Below are positions 8,722-18,412 of a DNA stretch of 64,000 bases, piece after piece. The DNA lies in contig JBGALT010000011.1 of assembly GCA_044223665.1 (NCBI GenBank), forward strand, positions 28,704-92,703, read 5' to 3'. The position numbers and the translations under genes are program-made. The first letter of the stretch is position 1. Every line of letters starts with the position of its first letter. The DNA is from JBBSAT01 sp044223665 (GTDB taxonomy: Bacteria; Myxococcota_A; Polyangia; Polyangiales; Sandaracinaceae). The notes under the pieces were generated by a model. The model made no database searches, was not told where the DNA came from, and was given only the letters and a program-made list of their open reading frames with translations.

Positions 8722-10071
8722 ATGCGTTCTCCGTGGGCGGCGCTCATCGCGCTCTGGTCGCTCTGCGTCTTCTCGTCTCCCGCCGCGGCCCAGCCCGGCG
8801 CGGGCCAATGGATCGGCGGCGCGCCCATGCAGACGCGCGTGGCGGTGGGCGCCTCCGGCGAGGCGTGGGTCGGCGTGTGGGTCGACGCCCCGGTCACGAC
8901 CCCCACGGTGATCGCGCACGTGCCGATGGCCGTCTCGCTCGTGGTCGACACCTCGGGATCGATGGCCGGCCCCAAGATCGAGAACGCGCGCCTGGCCGCC
9001 GCGGCGCTCATCGAGTCGCTCTCCGACGGCGACATCGTGTCGGTCTACGGGTTCGCGACCAGTGTCACCGAGATCGCACCGCCGACCGTGCTCGGCCCCG
9101 CAACGCGCGGCATGCTGCTCTCGAACGTCGCGCACCTCGTCGCGGGCGGCGGCACGAACCTCGAAGGAGGCCTGCGCGCCGGCGTCTCGCGGATGGCGGG
9201 CGCGCCGGCGACGCACCCCACGCGCCGCGTCTTCGTCATCTCGGACGGCCAGGCCAACGTCGGCATCACCGACCCGCGCCAGCTCGGCTACCTCGCCGCC
9301 GGCGCGACCGAGGTCGGAACGCAGGTCACCGCGATCGGCGTGGGCTACGACTACGACCCGTCGACGCTGAGCGCGCTCGCCGTGCAGAGCGCCGGCCGCA
9401 TGCACCACCTCGGCTCGCCCGAGCAGATGGGCGCGATCCTCGAGACCGAGCTCTCGTGGATGGCGCGGTCGGTCGCGCTCGGCGCGGTGCTCGAGGTGCG
9501 CCCGGCCGCCGGCGTCGTCATCCTGCAGGCCGCGACCACGGGCGCGGTGATCGAGGGCGGCGTGCTGCGCCTGCCGCTCGGCGCGATCACGGCCGGCCAG
9601 CGCCGCGAGCTGCTCTTCCGCGTGCGGATGCCCACGGCCCACGTCGGCGCCCATCCGCTCGCGACGGCGAGCTTGCGCTACGGCAGCCCCGACGGCGTCA
9701 CGACCTCCACGCAGAGCGCCTCGCTCTCGCTCGAGGTCGCCCGCGATATCTCCGGCGCCGCCGCCTCCCCGCGGGTCGCCGCGATGCTCGCCCAGCACGA
9801 AGCGAGCGAGGCCGAGCGCGCCGCCGCGACGCTGCTCGAGCAGGGCCGCCGCGACGAGGCCATCGCGCGCCTGGACGCCGCGCGCGCCGCCGTCGCGACG
9901 ACGTCGACCCAGTACGACTTCGCCGACGAAGAGGTCGCCGGCGCGCTCGCAGCGCGCAGCGCAGAGCTCGACTCGGCCGTCACCGGCGCGCGCGCCGCCA
10001 CCACCCCGAGCGCGATGCACGAGCGGAGCTACGAGCTGCAGGCCGCGCCGATGACGGCCGACGGATACTGA
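8722..10071 (+). CDS. Exported von Willebrand factor A domain protein
   Basis: The 449-residue protein has a signal peptide (to about residue 23, SSPAAA-Q) and a VWA domain at about 70-250. The MIDAS is complete by eye: DTSGS at 76-80, a Thr in GGGTNLEGGL, and an Asp in ISDGQANVG. A second beta-rich domain follows (about 255-345), then an alpha-helical, Ala/Glu-rich tail that looks like a helical hairpin. VWA proteins of this layout are secreted or periplasmic metal-dependent binding proteins. A GGAGG-like site lies 7-10 bases before the ATG. It is co-directional with the FG-GAP lipoprotein 95 bases upstream. Confidence 0.88.
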   Translation: MRSPWAALIALWSLCVFSSPAAAQPGAGQWIGGAPMQTRVAVGASGEAWVGVWVDAPVTTPTVIAHVPMAVSLVVDTSGSMAGPKIENARLAAAALIESLSDGDIVSVYGFATSVTEIAPPTVLGPATRGMLLSNVAHLVAGGGTNLEGGLRAGVSRMAGAPATHPTRRVFVISDGQANVGITDPRQLGYLAAGATEVGTQVTAIGVGYDYDPSTLSALAVQSAGRMHHLGSPEQMGAILETELSWMARSVALGAVLEVRPAAGVVILQAATTGAVIEGGVLRLPLGAITAGQRRELLFRVRMPTAHVGAHPLATASLRYGSPDGVTTSTQSASLSLEVARDISGAAASPRVAAMLAQHEASEAERAAATLLEQGRRDEAIARLDAARAAVATTSTQYDFADEEVAGALAARSAELDSAVTGARAATTPSAMHERSYELQAAPMTADGY

Positions 10072-10424
10072 TCGACGACGCCCCACGATGGGCTTGCGGC
10101 AGGGCGCGGTGCTCGCGGGACGGGGCGCGCCTCCACCAGGAGCTCGCCGCGCAGGACGGTGCGTGCGTGGCCGCGGAGCTCACGCGCGCGCCCACCGTCT
10201 CCACCGCGACGAGGCCGCCGCGGGCGCTGCACTGCACGCCCGTGAGCGTGCTCCGTCCCAGACGCGCGCCCCGGAAGGGCGCGAGCGAGGGTGTCATCCG
10301 CGAGGGCCCGCCGGTGAACTGCGGCGGCGAGCGATCGCGCGTCGCCACCGACCCTCTCCGCGATCCCACGCCGACGACCAGGAAGGCCAGAATCTCCGGC
10401 GCCTGCCGTAGGATGAGGGTGAGC
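10072..10424 (+). other. 353-base gap with no supportable gene
   Basis: Between the VWA gene and the next lipoprotein I find no frame with both a plausible start and a recognisable protein. A minus-strand frame from 10426 leftwards begins hydrophobic but then loses any protein-like pattern and runs antisense into the VWA gene, so I do not call it. The left end carries CTGATCGACGACG directly on the VWA stop codon, which resembles short sequences at 31553-31566, 37612-37623 and 52130-52143. Confidence 0.4.
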
Positions 10425-11096
10425 ATGCGCTCCCCTCTCGTCGCGCTCTTCCTGGTGTCGGCCCTGGCATGCGGCGGAGAAGCGCCTGCCCCGGCGCCGC
10501 ATCCGTCGGCCAGCCCGGAGGCACGGCAGCCCGCGCCCGGTCCCGGCGGCGCGCCCGATCCCAGCGGCGAGCTCGCTCCGAGCACCGTGTCGGATCCCAG
10601 CACCGCGCCCGCGCCGAGCACGGAGGTCGACACCGTCGCGGCCGCTCCTCCTTCGACGGGCGTGGCTGCCTCCGCGCCCGTGCCCGGCGCGCTCCGCATC
10701 GTCCTGCTCGCGTCCCACGAGCTGCTCGGCTCCGAGCGCGCGTCCATCGACGCGCTCGCGGCGCTGCTCCGTGCCCGCGGTGCCGACGTCTCGGTCGAGC
10801 TCGCCGACGAGGCCACCGCGAGCGTGATCCGCGGGTGGGCGACGGGCCCCATCGGCGCTTGGCCCGCCTCGCTCGCGGGCATCGAGACGATCGTCGTCCT
10901 GCCGCTCGCCGCGCCGACGACACGCGCCGACGGTCAGCGCGTCGGTGCCGGCGTGAGCAGCGAGGTGCTCGTCGCGCGGGCGGGCGCCGCCGAGCCACGG
11001 CTCCGCGTCCAGCTCGAGCCCGGCGGGGAGTGGCTCCTCGATGCCGCGCGCCTCGATCGCGTCGTGGGCCCGCTCGCCGTGGGGAGGGCACCATGA
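10425..11096 (+). CDS. Putative lipoprotein of unknown function
   Basis: A 223-residue lipoprotein. I choose the ATG at 10425 over the one at 10413 because it has a GAGGG sequence at proper spacing and yields a compact signal ending in the lipobox SALAC. A Pro/Ala/Ser-rich linker of about 70 residues follows, then a small globular domain (RIVLLASHELLGSERASIDALAALLRARGADV onwards in pieces) with an alternating alpha/beta pattern reminiscent of a Rossmann-like or response-regulator-like fold, but with no catalytic motif I can name. It overlaps the next gene by ATGA, so the two are very likely co-translated. Confidence 0.75.
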   Translation: MRSPLVALFLVSALACGGEAPAPAPHPSASPEARQPAPGPGGAPDPSGELAPSTVSDPSTAPAPSTEVDTVAAAPPSTGVAASAPVPGALRIVLLASHELLGSERASIDALAALLRARGADVSVELADEATASVIRGWATGPIGAWPASLAGIETIVVLPLAAPTTRADGQRVGAGVSSEVLVARAGAAEPRLRVQLEPGGEWLLDAARLDRVVGPLAVGRAP

Positions 11097-11572
11097 GATC
11101 GCTGGCACCGCTCGCGCTCTTCGCGTTCTCGCTCGTCGTGCTCGGCGCGCCTCCCGCAGCCCGTGCCGGAGACCGCGAGCTCGAGCTCACGCTCGTCGAC
11201 GTCTCGCCTCGCGGCACACCCGGCTCGAGCGCCTGCATGGCGGCGGTATCCGCCGAGATCCGGCACGACGACGTCGACCTGCGCCCGATGACCCTCGCGC
11301 GCCTGCTCCGCACGATCGGCCAGCCGGCCGGGAGCGACTACACGACGTGGACGTCCGCGACGTTCAACACCGCGGAGGGCATTCCGCGCCTGACCGAGTC
11401 GGTGGCGCTCGTCGACTGCCGCCCCGACGAGCGTCGCGCGACGCTGCGCGTGTTCCCACCCAACGACCACGCCGCGCAGATGGACGTGCGCGACGTCGAG
11501 CTCGACGACGCGCACCAGCACTGGCTCGGCACGCTCGTCCTCTCGCTCGCGTGGATGGGCTTCTCGCCCTGA
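11093..11572 (+). CDS. Small exported protein of unknown function
   Basis: A 159-residue protein with a clean Sec signal (hydrophobic residues about 5-20, cleavage near AARA-GD). The mature part has two Cys residues (near SSACMAA and VDCRPDE) that could form a disulfide. I recognise no family. The ATG at 11093 overlaps the stop of the upstream lipoprotein as ATGA, so the two probably act together in the periplasm. It converges with the Roadblock-like gene, with only four bases between the stops. Confidence 0.75.
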   Translation: MRSLAPLALFAFSLVVLGAPPAARAGDRELELTLVDVSPRGTPGSSACMAAVSAEIRHDDVDLRPMTLARLLRTIGQPAGSDYTTWTSATFNTAEGIPRLTESVALVDCRPDERRATLRVFPPNDHAAQMDVRDVELDDAHQHWLGTLVLSLAWMGFSP

Positions 11573-11576
11573 AGCG

Positions 11577-11894
11577 TCAGGCGCGCAGGATTCGGGCCGC
11601 ACCCGACGCGGCGCGCGCGAGCTCTCGCTGACGCGCCGACGCCGTTCCGCCGAGGGCGATCACGGAGAAGGACTCGCCGTCGAGCGCGAAGCGCTGCGCG
11701 CTCCCGCGAGGGCTCGCGCCACGGGCCGCGAGAGCCGTGCACACGTCGAGGTCCCCGGCCGCGCCGACGAGGAGCCCGTCGGCGCTCCCGACGACGATGG
11801 CCTCGAGCTCGCCATCGCGGCGGCACGCGGCGAGCTGGAGATCGAGAGCGATGCTGCGCTGGGTCGAGCGCTCGGAGCGGCGGTCGGTTTGCAT
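11577..11894 (-). CDS. Roadblock/LC7-like small protein
   Basis: The 105-residue protein has the core signature of the Roadblock/LC7 fold: a long first helix (STQRSIALDLQLAACRR), then EAIVVGSADGLLVGAAGD with the typical 'strand, turn, DG(L/R), strand' pattern, then a helix and closing strands. In bacteria, Roadblock proteins pair with small Ras-like GTPases such as MglA to regulate polarity and motility, or with other signalling proteins; no GTPase gene is seen here. It lies 75 bases downstream of the TonB-receptor/lipoprotein pair on the same strand and may belong to that unit. Confidence 0.65.
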   Translation of the reverse strand: MQTDRRSERSTQRSIALDLQLAACRRDGELEAIVVGSADGLLVGAAGDLDVCTALAARGASPRGSAQRFALDGESFSVIALGGTASARQRELARAASGAARILRA

Positions 11895-11969
11895 GCCGAG
11901 GATCGTGCCCTCCTCGGCGCGCGCTCGCGAGTTTCCGGCCGCCCGTCCGTGACGGATCGCGGCCGAGCT

Positions 11970-14015
11970 TCAGGTCGAGGTCGCGCAGCAGTCGACCGGC
12001 ATGAGGAAGGGCACGCAGAGCGGCGTCACGGTCCCGTCCGGCTCGAGCCGGTAGTCCTCGCCCTCGACCCGCATCTCGCGCGTCTGCCGCACGCCGCCGT
12101 GGGCGCGCACGGCCTCGGGGTAGTCTCCCCCGGCGCTCGCGTCGCGGAGCGGACAGAGCGGGAGCCCGCAGAGCCGCCGGATCGGCTCACAGCACTGCGC
12201 CGGGACGTGCGCCTGCGCGCTGCGGTCGATGGGCCCCGTCATCCCCGCGAGCGGACCGCTCGTGTGCAGGACGCTCGCGCACGCCGCGACGCCTCGCCCT
12301 TCCGCGGTGCTCGTGGGGTCGGTCGGCGCGTCGCTCCCGTCCGGATCGACGACCGCGAAGGCGCCCTGCCGGCTCTGCGAAGGAAGCTCGACGCTTCCCT
12401 CGGCTGGGACGTCGTGCGCGTCGCACTCGGGCAGGTTTCCCTGCATGTCGGGGCGATCGAGCTGGTCGACCGCCGCCGGGTGGTAGGCGACGTCCGGGCA
12501 GCCGAGCTCGTTCGGCACCGACCACGCCTGGCTCGAGTAATTGCCGCCCTGGTAGCGGTAGCCGGTGTCCGAGCGGAGCATCGCCTCGGTCCGGCAGCCC
12601 GGCGTGCACGTCGCTTCGTCGGTGCCGCCCGCGATGCAGCTCGCCAGACACTCCGCGAAGATGTCGACCACGCGCGCGCCCGCGACACCGGCGAGCACGT
12701 TGACGTCGTAGTTGCCCGTCGGCAGCTCCTGGCACTCCGAGCGCTGCGCTTCGTAGATCTCGGCGACGTTGCCGGGCGGGATGAACGGAACGCGACAGAG
12801 CACCGGCGCCGCCGGGTTGGTCACCACCACGCCGACCGGCGGGACGAGCACGTCCGCCGCGGAGAAGGTCTCGCGCGCGACGAACCCCTGCGCCGCTCCA
12901 GCGACGGCCGTCGGGCGAACCGATCCGATGAGGAGCACGTCCGGGATCCCGGCGGCGACCTCGTGCGCGTTGCGCGCGCGCTGCATGAGGATCATCGGCG
13001 AGTACCACTGCACGCCGTTCGAGCCGAGGACCGGGTGCGGGTCACCGAAGCCGTTGCCGTCGGCGTCGACGGGCTGCACCGGCATGCCGTGCACGCGCGG
13101 CGAGAAGTCGTACGCGATGCCGGCCGCGGCCAGGGCCGGCTGCCACGGATGCGTGCCCGCGCTCGCGTCGACGTCGAGCTGATCGCCGTTCCGGACGAGC
13201 GAGAAGTGCATCGTCGCGAGCTGGAAGAGGGCTTCCTCTTGCGCGATGGGATCGGCGATGAGCGGGATCGTGGCGTCCGAGGCGAGCGCCTGCGTCTGCT
13301 CGTCGATCACGAACATCGGGCGCTCGGTCGCGATCACCGCGCCGAGCGCGATCGCGACGCCGCCGATGTGCTCACCGAGCTCGCGCACACCGGGCGAGTC
13401 GACGTGATGGAACGTGACGTGTCGGAAGACCGGGATCGGATCCTGCGCGTCCACGACCGCGCCGCCCCCGACGTCGCCGGCCGTCGCGAGGTTGCGGACC
13501 GAGAAGAACGGGTTGAAGTCCCCGTCCATGTCGTAGAAGCCGCGGATCTGGTAGTCGCGCACGGGAAGCGAGCCATCGGGCAGCGCAGGCCCGGTCGCCA
13601 GATCGATGCGCGGCCAGACGTAGTGGCCCGAGCGCATGATGGGCTCGAGATCGGAGGGCATCGGCGACTCGGGCATGCAGTCCGCGAGGTTGAACAGCGC
13701 GCTGCCGTTCATCGTGTAGAGGCTCTGCGCGCTCGATGCGCTGCCGGTCGGCGGCGGCGGGTTGTCGTAGTCGAAGAGGAGCAGGATGACGTTGCCGGCG
13801 ACGCGGACGGCTTCGCCGCTCTCGGTGCGCACGCATTGGGGACGCTGGCCGACGTAGAGCACGTCGCCCTCGATCACGCCGAGCGGGTCGGGCGCGGCGC
13901 CGCCGTTCCGGCGCTGGGTGTCGTAGGGCACGTCGCAGCCGACCACCGGCGCGGCCGTCGCCGCGAGCGTGACGAGCGAGAGGAGCCGAGCCGCGGTGTT
14001 CACTCGGGCGCGCAT
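11970..14015 (-). CDS. Large lipoprotein partner of the TonB-dependent receptor
   Basis: A 681-residue lipoprotein: short leader, hydrophobic core, lipobox ending PVVGC near residue 27. The mature protein is beta-rich with several Cys pairs (for example CLASC, CTPGC, CCEP, DCCA at the C-terminus), suggesting a disulfide-stabilised extracytoplasmic protein. An early segment, GVIEGDVLYVG, resembles a carboxypeptidase-regulatory-like strand pair. I recognise no enzyme motif. Its ATG overlaps the stop of the TonB receptor gene (TGATG, one base), so it is translated with the receptor and is probably its surface or periplasmic partner, in the manner of SusD-type or binding lipoproteins, though it is not SusD by sequence. 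Confidence 0.8.
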   Translation of the reverse strand: MRARVNTAARLLSLVTLAATAAPVVGCDVPYDTQRRNGGAAPDPLGVIEGDVLYVGQRPQCVRTESGEAVRVAGNVILLLFDYDNPPPPTGSASSAQSLYTMNGSALFNLADCMPESPMPSDLEPIMRSGHYVWPRIDLATGPALPDGSLPVRDYQIRGFYDMDGDFNPFFSVRNLATAGDVGGGAVVDAQDPIPVFRHVTFHHVDSPGVRELGEHIGGVAIALGAVIATERPMFVIDEQTQALASDATIPLIADPIAQEEALFQLATMHFSLVRNGDQLDVDASAGTHPWQPALAAAGIAYDFSPRVHGMPVQPVDADGNGFGDPHPVLGSNGVQWYSPMILMQRARNAHEVAAGIPDVLLIGSVRPTAVAGAAQGFVARETFSAADVLVPPVGVVVTNPAAPVLCRVPFIPPGNVAEIYEAQRSECQELPTGNYDVNVLAGVAGARVVDIFAECLASCIAGGTDEATCTPGCRTEAMLRSDTGYRYQGGNYSSQAWSVPNELGCPDVAYHPAAVDQLDRPDMQGNLPECDAHDVPAEGSVELPSQSRQGAFAVVDPDGSDAPTDPTSTAEGRGVAACASVLHTSGPLAGMTGPIDRSAQAHVPAQCCEPIRRLCGLPLCPLRDASAGGDYPEAVRAHGGVRQTREMRVEGEDYRLEPDGTVTPLCVPFLMPVDCCATST

Positions 14016-16717
14016 CAGAACCTCACCGTGACGGTGCCGAGGAAGCGGCGCGGGATCGCCTGGCCGTAGGGATGCTCGCGGTGGCCGTCGTCCACCAGGT
14101 TGAGGGCCACGACCGCGAGCTCGAGCTGGTCGTCGAGGAAGCGCCAGCCGAGGCGCGCGTTGAGCGTGATGTAGGCCGGCAGCGGGAAGCTCTGGAACAC
14201 GATGCCTCGCACCGCGTCGAGCTGCTGCTCGTACCAGATCTGATCGCTCTGCCACGAGAAGTCGGCCGCGAGGTCGAGACCGAAGGGCGCGCGATACTGG
14301 AAGCCCGCGTTGACCATGTGCGCGCTCGTGCGCTGGTCGGCGTGGTAGGGGCCGGCCGCGCCACCGAAGGGGAGCACGTAGCTGATCGCGTAGTTCGCGT
14401 AGAGGTCGAGGCCTTCCACCGGGTACACGCGCGCGCCGACCTCGCCGCCGATCTGTTGGAACTGCTCGGGCGAGTTCTCGTAGAGACCGGTGGAGAAGAC
14501 GTACGAGCTGAGCGTCGGATCGTAGCCGGCGTACGCGCCCGCGATGTTGTTCTGGTCGACGAAGTCGTTGAGTCGGAAGAGGTGGTTCTGCGTCAGCGTG
14601 ATGAGGTCGAACACCAGGTTGTAGTAGGCGTTCAGCTCCAGCGTGAAGTAGTCCGTCATCGCGTTCATGTATCCGAGCTCGCCGGACACGATGCGCTCGG
14701 GATTGATGTTCGTGCTGCCGCTGCCGTAGGCGGTGACGCCGCGGAAGGGCGTGCCCTGCGGCACCAGCACGTAGCTCTCGGTGAACGTCGGGCTGCGGAA
14801 GGCGCTGCCCACCGCGAGGCGGAGCGTGTTGCCGGGCGCCGGATGGATGACGAGCGAGCCGCGCGGCGAGACCTGCACGTTGAGGAGCGGGTGGAGGTCG
14901 CCGCGCACCGAGAGGACGAGGTCGACGTCGTCGCTGAACGAGATGGTGTCCTGGAGGAACACGGCGCCGTGGTGCTGCGTCTGGATGCCGCCGCGCAGCC
15001 AGGTCCAGTCGATCTCCTTGAACCGGTAGCCCACGCCCGCGATGAGGTGGTTGCGGATCCCGCCGAGATCGAACGAGGCGTTGTAGAGCAGCTCGACGTC
15101 GATCACGTCCGAGCGGTTCACGCTCGTGTTGTAGGACTGCGCGATGCCGCCGATCAGCTGGTCGGGCGCGCCGATGTCGGGCGAGGCGAAGCGGTTCCAG
15201 AAGACGCGCGCGGACAGGCCCACGGGCGACGTGAGCTGGAGGTAGCTCTGCGACTGCACCGTGCTCCGCATGTCGAGCTGGCGCAGGTTCGCGATGGCCT
15301 GGAAGTTCATCGAGCCGCCCGACACCGAGACGCCGCCGCGGATGCCCCAGCCGCCGTCGAGGCGGACCTGCGCCTCGCCGCCGAAGAAGAGGCGCTCGAA
15401 GCCGAGCGAGGAGCCCGGACGCGGGCTGTAGTCGACGCGGCGCGGGTCCACGTTGAGCGAGTAGTTGTCGCCGCGCTCGTAGCCGCCGCTCACGCGGAAG
15501 CGCCAGCGGTCCTCGTGGCCGCTCGCGCCCGCCGCGAGTCGATAGACGCCGTTGGAGCCGACGCCGCCGGTGACGTAGCTGCCGCCCTCGCCGAGGGCGT
15601 GCGTGATGTTGTTGATGACGCCGGTGAAGGCGTCGGCGCCGTAGAGGGCCGAGGCCGGGCCGCGGATGACCTCGATGCGCTCGATGTCCTCCATGTTGAT
15701 CGGCAGCCAGTTCCACAGCGTGACGCCGATGAAGTCGAGGTACACGGAGCGACCGTCGACGAGGACGATCGTGCGGTTCGACAGGCGCTGGTTGAACCCG
15801 CGGATGCTGAGCTGCACGTCGGCCGGATCGGTGCCCATGACCGAGACGCCGGCGACGCGACGCATCGCCCAGCCCGGATCGGTGTAGCCCGACAGGCGCA
15901 GGTCCTGCGCGGTCACGATGGCGGTCGAGTTCGGCGCGTCGAGGGGCGACTGCGCGACACGCGAGGACGAGACGACCGACTCTTCGTACGCGTCGCCTTC
16001 GTGGCCGGCGCCCTCGAGCGTGGCCGGCAGGGTGGCTTCCTCGCCCTCGGCGGACTCTTCCTCGGTCTCGGCGGTCTCGCCTTCCGTGGTCGTCGTCTCG
16101 CCCTCGGTCGTGGTGGTGGTCGTGGTCGCGCTCGACTGCCGCTCGCGCAACGTCACCGCGAGCTCGCGCAGTCGCGCCGCACGATGGCGGAGCTCCTCGG
16201 ACTGGGCAGCCTCGGCGAGCGCCTCGATCTGCGTCGCGGAGTCGGTCAGCGCGCGGATCTCGTCGTCGGAGGCGACGGGGGTCGCCGTCGTGCCGGTGGT
16301 CGTCTCCGCGGTGGTCGTGGTCGTCGTCGTCTCGGTCGGATGGGCATGCCCTTCCGAGACCGCGATGCGCTGCTCGAGCGCGGCGACGAACTGCTCGACC
16401 TCTTCGCGGTCGCTCGGATCGCTCTCGAGGTACTGCTGGTAGTAGTCGATCGCCTCGCGGTACCGACCGGCCTCGGCGTAGGCCCGGGCGATGTTGTAGA
16501 GGGCGTTGGGGTGCGGAAGGATGTCGTAGGCGACCCGGAGCTCGGCGATGCCTTCGTCGAGCTGGCCGTCGGCGATGAGCGCCATGCCGTGACGGAAGTG
16601 CTGACGCGCCTCGGTTCGAACGTCGGCGCGAGCGATGCTCGCGAAGCCGAGCGCGACGGCACATGCGCATAGCGCGGTCGCGATCCGTCTCGCGCCCGCC
16701 CGATGGCGGTCCTTCAT
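14015..16717 (-). CDS. TonB-dependent outer-membrane receptor with N-terminal TPR and Thr-rich linkers
   Basis: A 900-residue receptor. Residues 1-31 are a signal peptide (SIARA-DV). Residues about 33-120 form two to three TPR-like helical pairs (ALYNIARAYAEAGRYREAI). Two Thr-rich stretches (about 128-147 and 198-213) bracket a helical segment. The plug starts near 245 (ESVVSSSRVAQSPLDAPN, then RLSGYTD, VQLSIRGFN, IEVIRGPASALYGADAFTGVIN). A barrel of about 500 residues follows and ends in Phe (FLGTVTVRF). TonB receptors import large ligands; the TPR front end is unusual and could bind a periplasmic partner. No TonB/ExbBD genes are nearby. The repeated ACC/ACG codons make the linker a likely replication-slippage site. 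Confidence 0.92.
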   Translation of the reverse strand: MKDRHRAGARRIATALCACAVALGFASIARADVRTEARQHFRHGMALIADGQLDEGIAELRVAYDILPHPNALYNIARAYAEAGRYREAIDYYQQYLESDPSDREEVEQFVAALEQRIAVSEGHAHPTETTTTTTTAETTTGTTATPVASDDEIRALTDSATQIEALAEAAQSEELRHRAARLRELAVTLRERQSSATTTTTTTEGETTTTEGETAETEEESAEGEEATLPATLEGAGHEGDAYEESVVSSSRVAQSPLDAPNSTAIVTAQDLRLSGYTDPGWAMRRVAGVSVMGTDPADVQLSIRGFNQRLSNRTIVLVDGRSVYLDFIGVTLWNWLPINMEDIERIEVIRGPASALYGADAFTGVINNITHALGEGGSYVTGGVGSNGVYRLAAGASGHEDRWRFRVSGGYERGDNYSLNVDPRRVDYSPRPGSSLGFERLFFGGEAQVRLDGGWGIRGGVSVSGGSMNFQAIANLRQLDMRSTVQSQSYLQLTSPVGLSARVFWNRFASPDIGAPDQLIGGIAQSYNTSVNRSDVIDVELLYNASFDLGGIRNHLIAGVGYRFKEIDWTWLRGGIQTQHHGAVFLQDTISFSDDVDLVLSVRGDLHPLLNVQVSPRGSLVIHPAPGNTLRLAVGSAFRSPTFTESYVLVPQGTPFRGVTAYGSGSTNINPERIVSGELGYMNAMTDYFTLELNAYYNLVFDLITLTQNHLFRLNDFVDQNNIAGAYAGYDPTLSSYVFSTGLYENSPEQFQQIGGEVGARVYPVEGLDLYANYAISYVLPFGGAAGPYHADQRTSAHMVNAGFQYRAPFGLDLAADFSWQSDQIWYEQQLDAVRGIVFQSFPLPAYITLNARLGWRFLDDQLELAVVALNLVDDGHREHPYGQAIPRRFLGTVTVRF

Positions 16718-16826
16718 TTCGTCCCTCTCCCGGCACCGGCCTCGAGCGGCCAGCTCTCACGCAAGCGTCGCAGAGTGCGACGGTCGTTGTCGAGCTTTCG
16801 TGCGAACGACCGAGCGTAGACCCGGC

Positions 16827-18314
16827 TCAGCTCGCTCCGCGCTGCACGCCGTACGCCTCGCCCATGCGGGCCCAGAGATAGTCGAGCAGGTCAGCCACGT
16901 GATCACGCTCACCCACCGCGGCGCGAACGATCTCGGGCGCCTCGTGCAGGTGCCCGACGTCGTGCACGTTCTGGCGGAGCCAGCCGAGGATCGGCGCGAA
17001 GTCCCCCTTCGCGACGCGCTCCCAGAAGTCGCCGATCTCTCGCTCCATGGTGCGACCGAGGCTGGCGGCGTAGAGGTTTCCGAGCGTGTAGCTCGGGAAG
17101 TAGCCGAAGAGGCCCGCCGACCAGTGCACGTCCTGCAAGCACCCACGCGCGTCGTCGGGCGGCGTGACGCCGAGGTACTCGCGGTACTTCGCGTTCCACG
17201 CCGCCGGCACGTCGGCGACCGCGAGCTTGCCCTCGAAGAGCGCCAGCTCCAGCTCGAAGCGCACGATGATGTGGAGGTTGTAGGTGACCTCGTCGGCCTG
17301 GACTCGGACGAGGCTGCGCTCGACGCGGTTCTGCGCCGCGAAGATCTGCTCCGGCGTGAGCTTCGCCTCTGGGAAGTGCTCGTCGATGCGCGCCGAGACC
17401 CAGTGCGCGAAGGGCCGACTGCGGCCGACGTAGTTCTCCCAGAAGCGCGACTGCGACTCGTGCAGGCCAAAGCTCGCCGCCTCGCGGACGGTGGTGCCGG
17501 CGTGCCGGCCCGGCAGGCCCTGCTCGTAGAGCGCGTGGCCCGTCTCGTGGATGGTGCTGCCGAGGCCGCCGAGCAGGTCACCCTCGTAGAGGTGCGTCGT
17601 GATGCGGGTGTCGCCCTCCCCTTGCCCGGTGGAGAACGGGTGCTCGGCCGCGTCCAGGCGCCCGGCCTCGAAGTCGTAGCCCAGGCCCGCCGCGATCGCG
17701 CGGTTGAGCGCCCACTGCCGGTCGACGCCGAAGCCGCGCTCGATCGACGCGAGCGGCGGGCGGGCCGCGATGGCCGTGATGAGCGGGACGAGGCCGTCGC
17801 GCAGACGAGCGAACATCGCGCGCAGGCTCTCGACGCTCGTGCCCGGGTCGTACTGCTCGAGCACGACCTCGTAGGGGTGGCGCGCGCCGTCGATCGCGCG
17901 GGCGCGCTCGATCGAGAGCGCCAGCAGCTTCTCGAGCACGGGCGCGAAGGTCGACCACGTGCTGGTCTTCTTGGCGTCGATCCAGGCTTGGAACGCGTCG
18001 CTCTTGGTCCGCGCGAGGCGATCGACGAGATCGGCCGGGACGCGCCGCTCGCGTCGGTAGGCGCGGCCGAGGTTGCGCGCGCAGGCGGCCTGGATCGGGT
18101 CGGCGAGATCGAGGCTCTCGAGCCAAGGGCCGATGCGCGCATCGGTGATGCGCTCGTGCGAGAGGCGAGAGAGCAGCGCCATCTGCGCACCGCGCAGGCC
18201 CGCCGCCTTCTTGGGCATGTAGGTCTGCTCGTCCCAGCCCAGCGTGGCCGCCGCGCCCTCGAGCGTCTCGAGCTCACTCAGGTGCGTGCGCAGCGCCTCG
18301 AACGACGACGTCAT
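16827..18314 (-). CDS. M32 family metallocarboxypeptidase (Taq-type)
   Basis: A 495-residue cytoplasmic zinc carboxypeptidase of family M32, normal in length. It shows the M32 signatures in order: DTRIT at 235-239, the zinc motif HETGH at 256-260 (IHETGHALYEQG), HESQSR at 285-290, and downstream YNLHIIVRFELE. These enzymes release C-terminal amino acids of broad specificity, usually not Pro. The gene starts about 100 bases after a strong minus-strand terminator and a nine-codon ORF, so readthrough of that terminator could feed its expression; alternatively it has its own promoter in 18315-18412. Confidence 0.95.
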   Translation of the reverse strand: MTSSFEALRTHLSELETLEGAAATLGWDEQTYMPKKAAGLRGAQMALLSRLSHERITDARIGPWLESLDLADPIQAACARNLGRAYRRERRVPADLVDRLARTKSDAFQAWIDAKKTSTWSTFAPVLEKLLALSIERARAIDGARHPYEVVLEQYDPGTSVESLRAMFARLRDGLVPLITAIAARPPLASIERGFGVDRQWALNRAIAAGLGYDFEAGRLDAAEHPFSTGQGEGDTRITTHLYEGDLLGGLGSTIHETGHALYEQGLPGRHAGTTVREAASFGLHESQSRFWENYVGRSRPFAHWVSARIDEHFPEAKLTPEQIFAAQNRVERSLVRVQADEVTYNLHIIVRFELELALFEGKLAVADVPAAWNAKYREYLGVTPPDDARGCLQDVHWSAGLFGYFPSYTLGNLYAASLGRTMEREIGDFWERVAKGDFAPILGWLRQNVHDVGHLHEAPEIVRAAVGERDHVADLLDYLWARMGEAYGVQRGAS

Positions 18315-18412
18315 GAGCGCGCTTCTATCACGAAGCGCGGGACACCTCGCGGCGCGCGATGGCGGCGCGCGATGCCTGCGCGCCCCCGGGGCCTCGTGGG
18401 AGGGCGCGACGG

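Noticed and set aside
10072..10426. Minus-strand frame starting MLTLILRQAPEILAF
   Set aside because: Only the first about 20 residues look like a membrane helix; the remainder is unconvincing, and it overlaps the start of a well-supported plus-strand lipoprotein.
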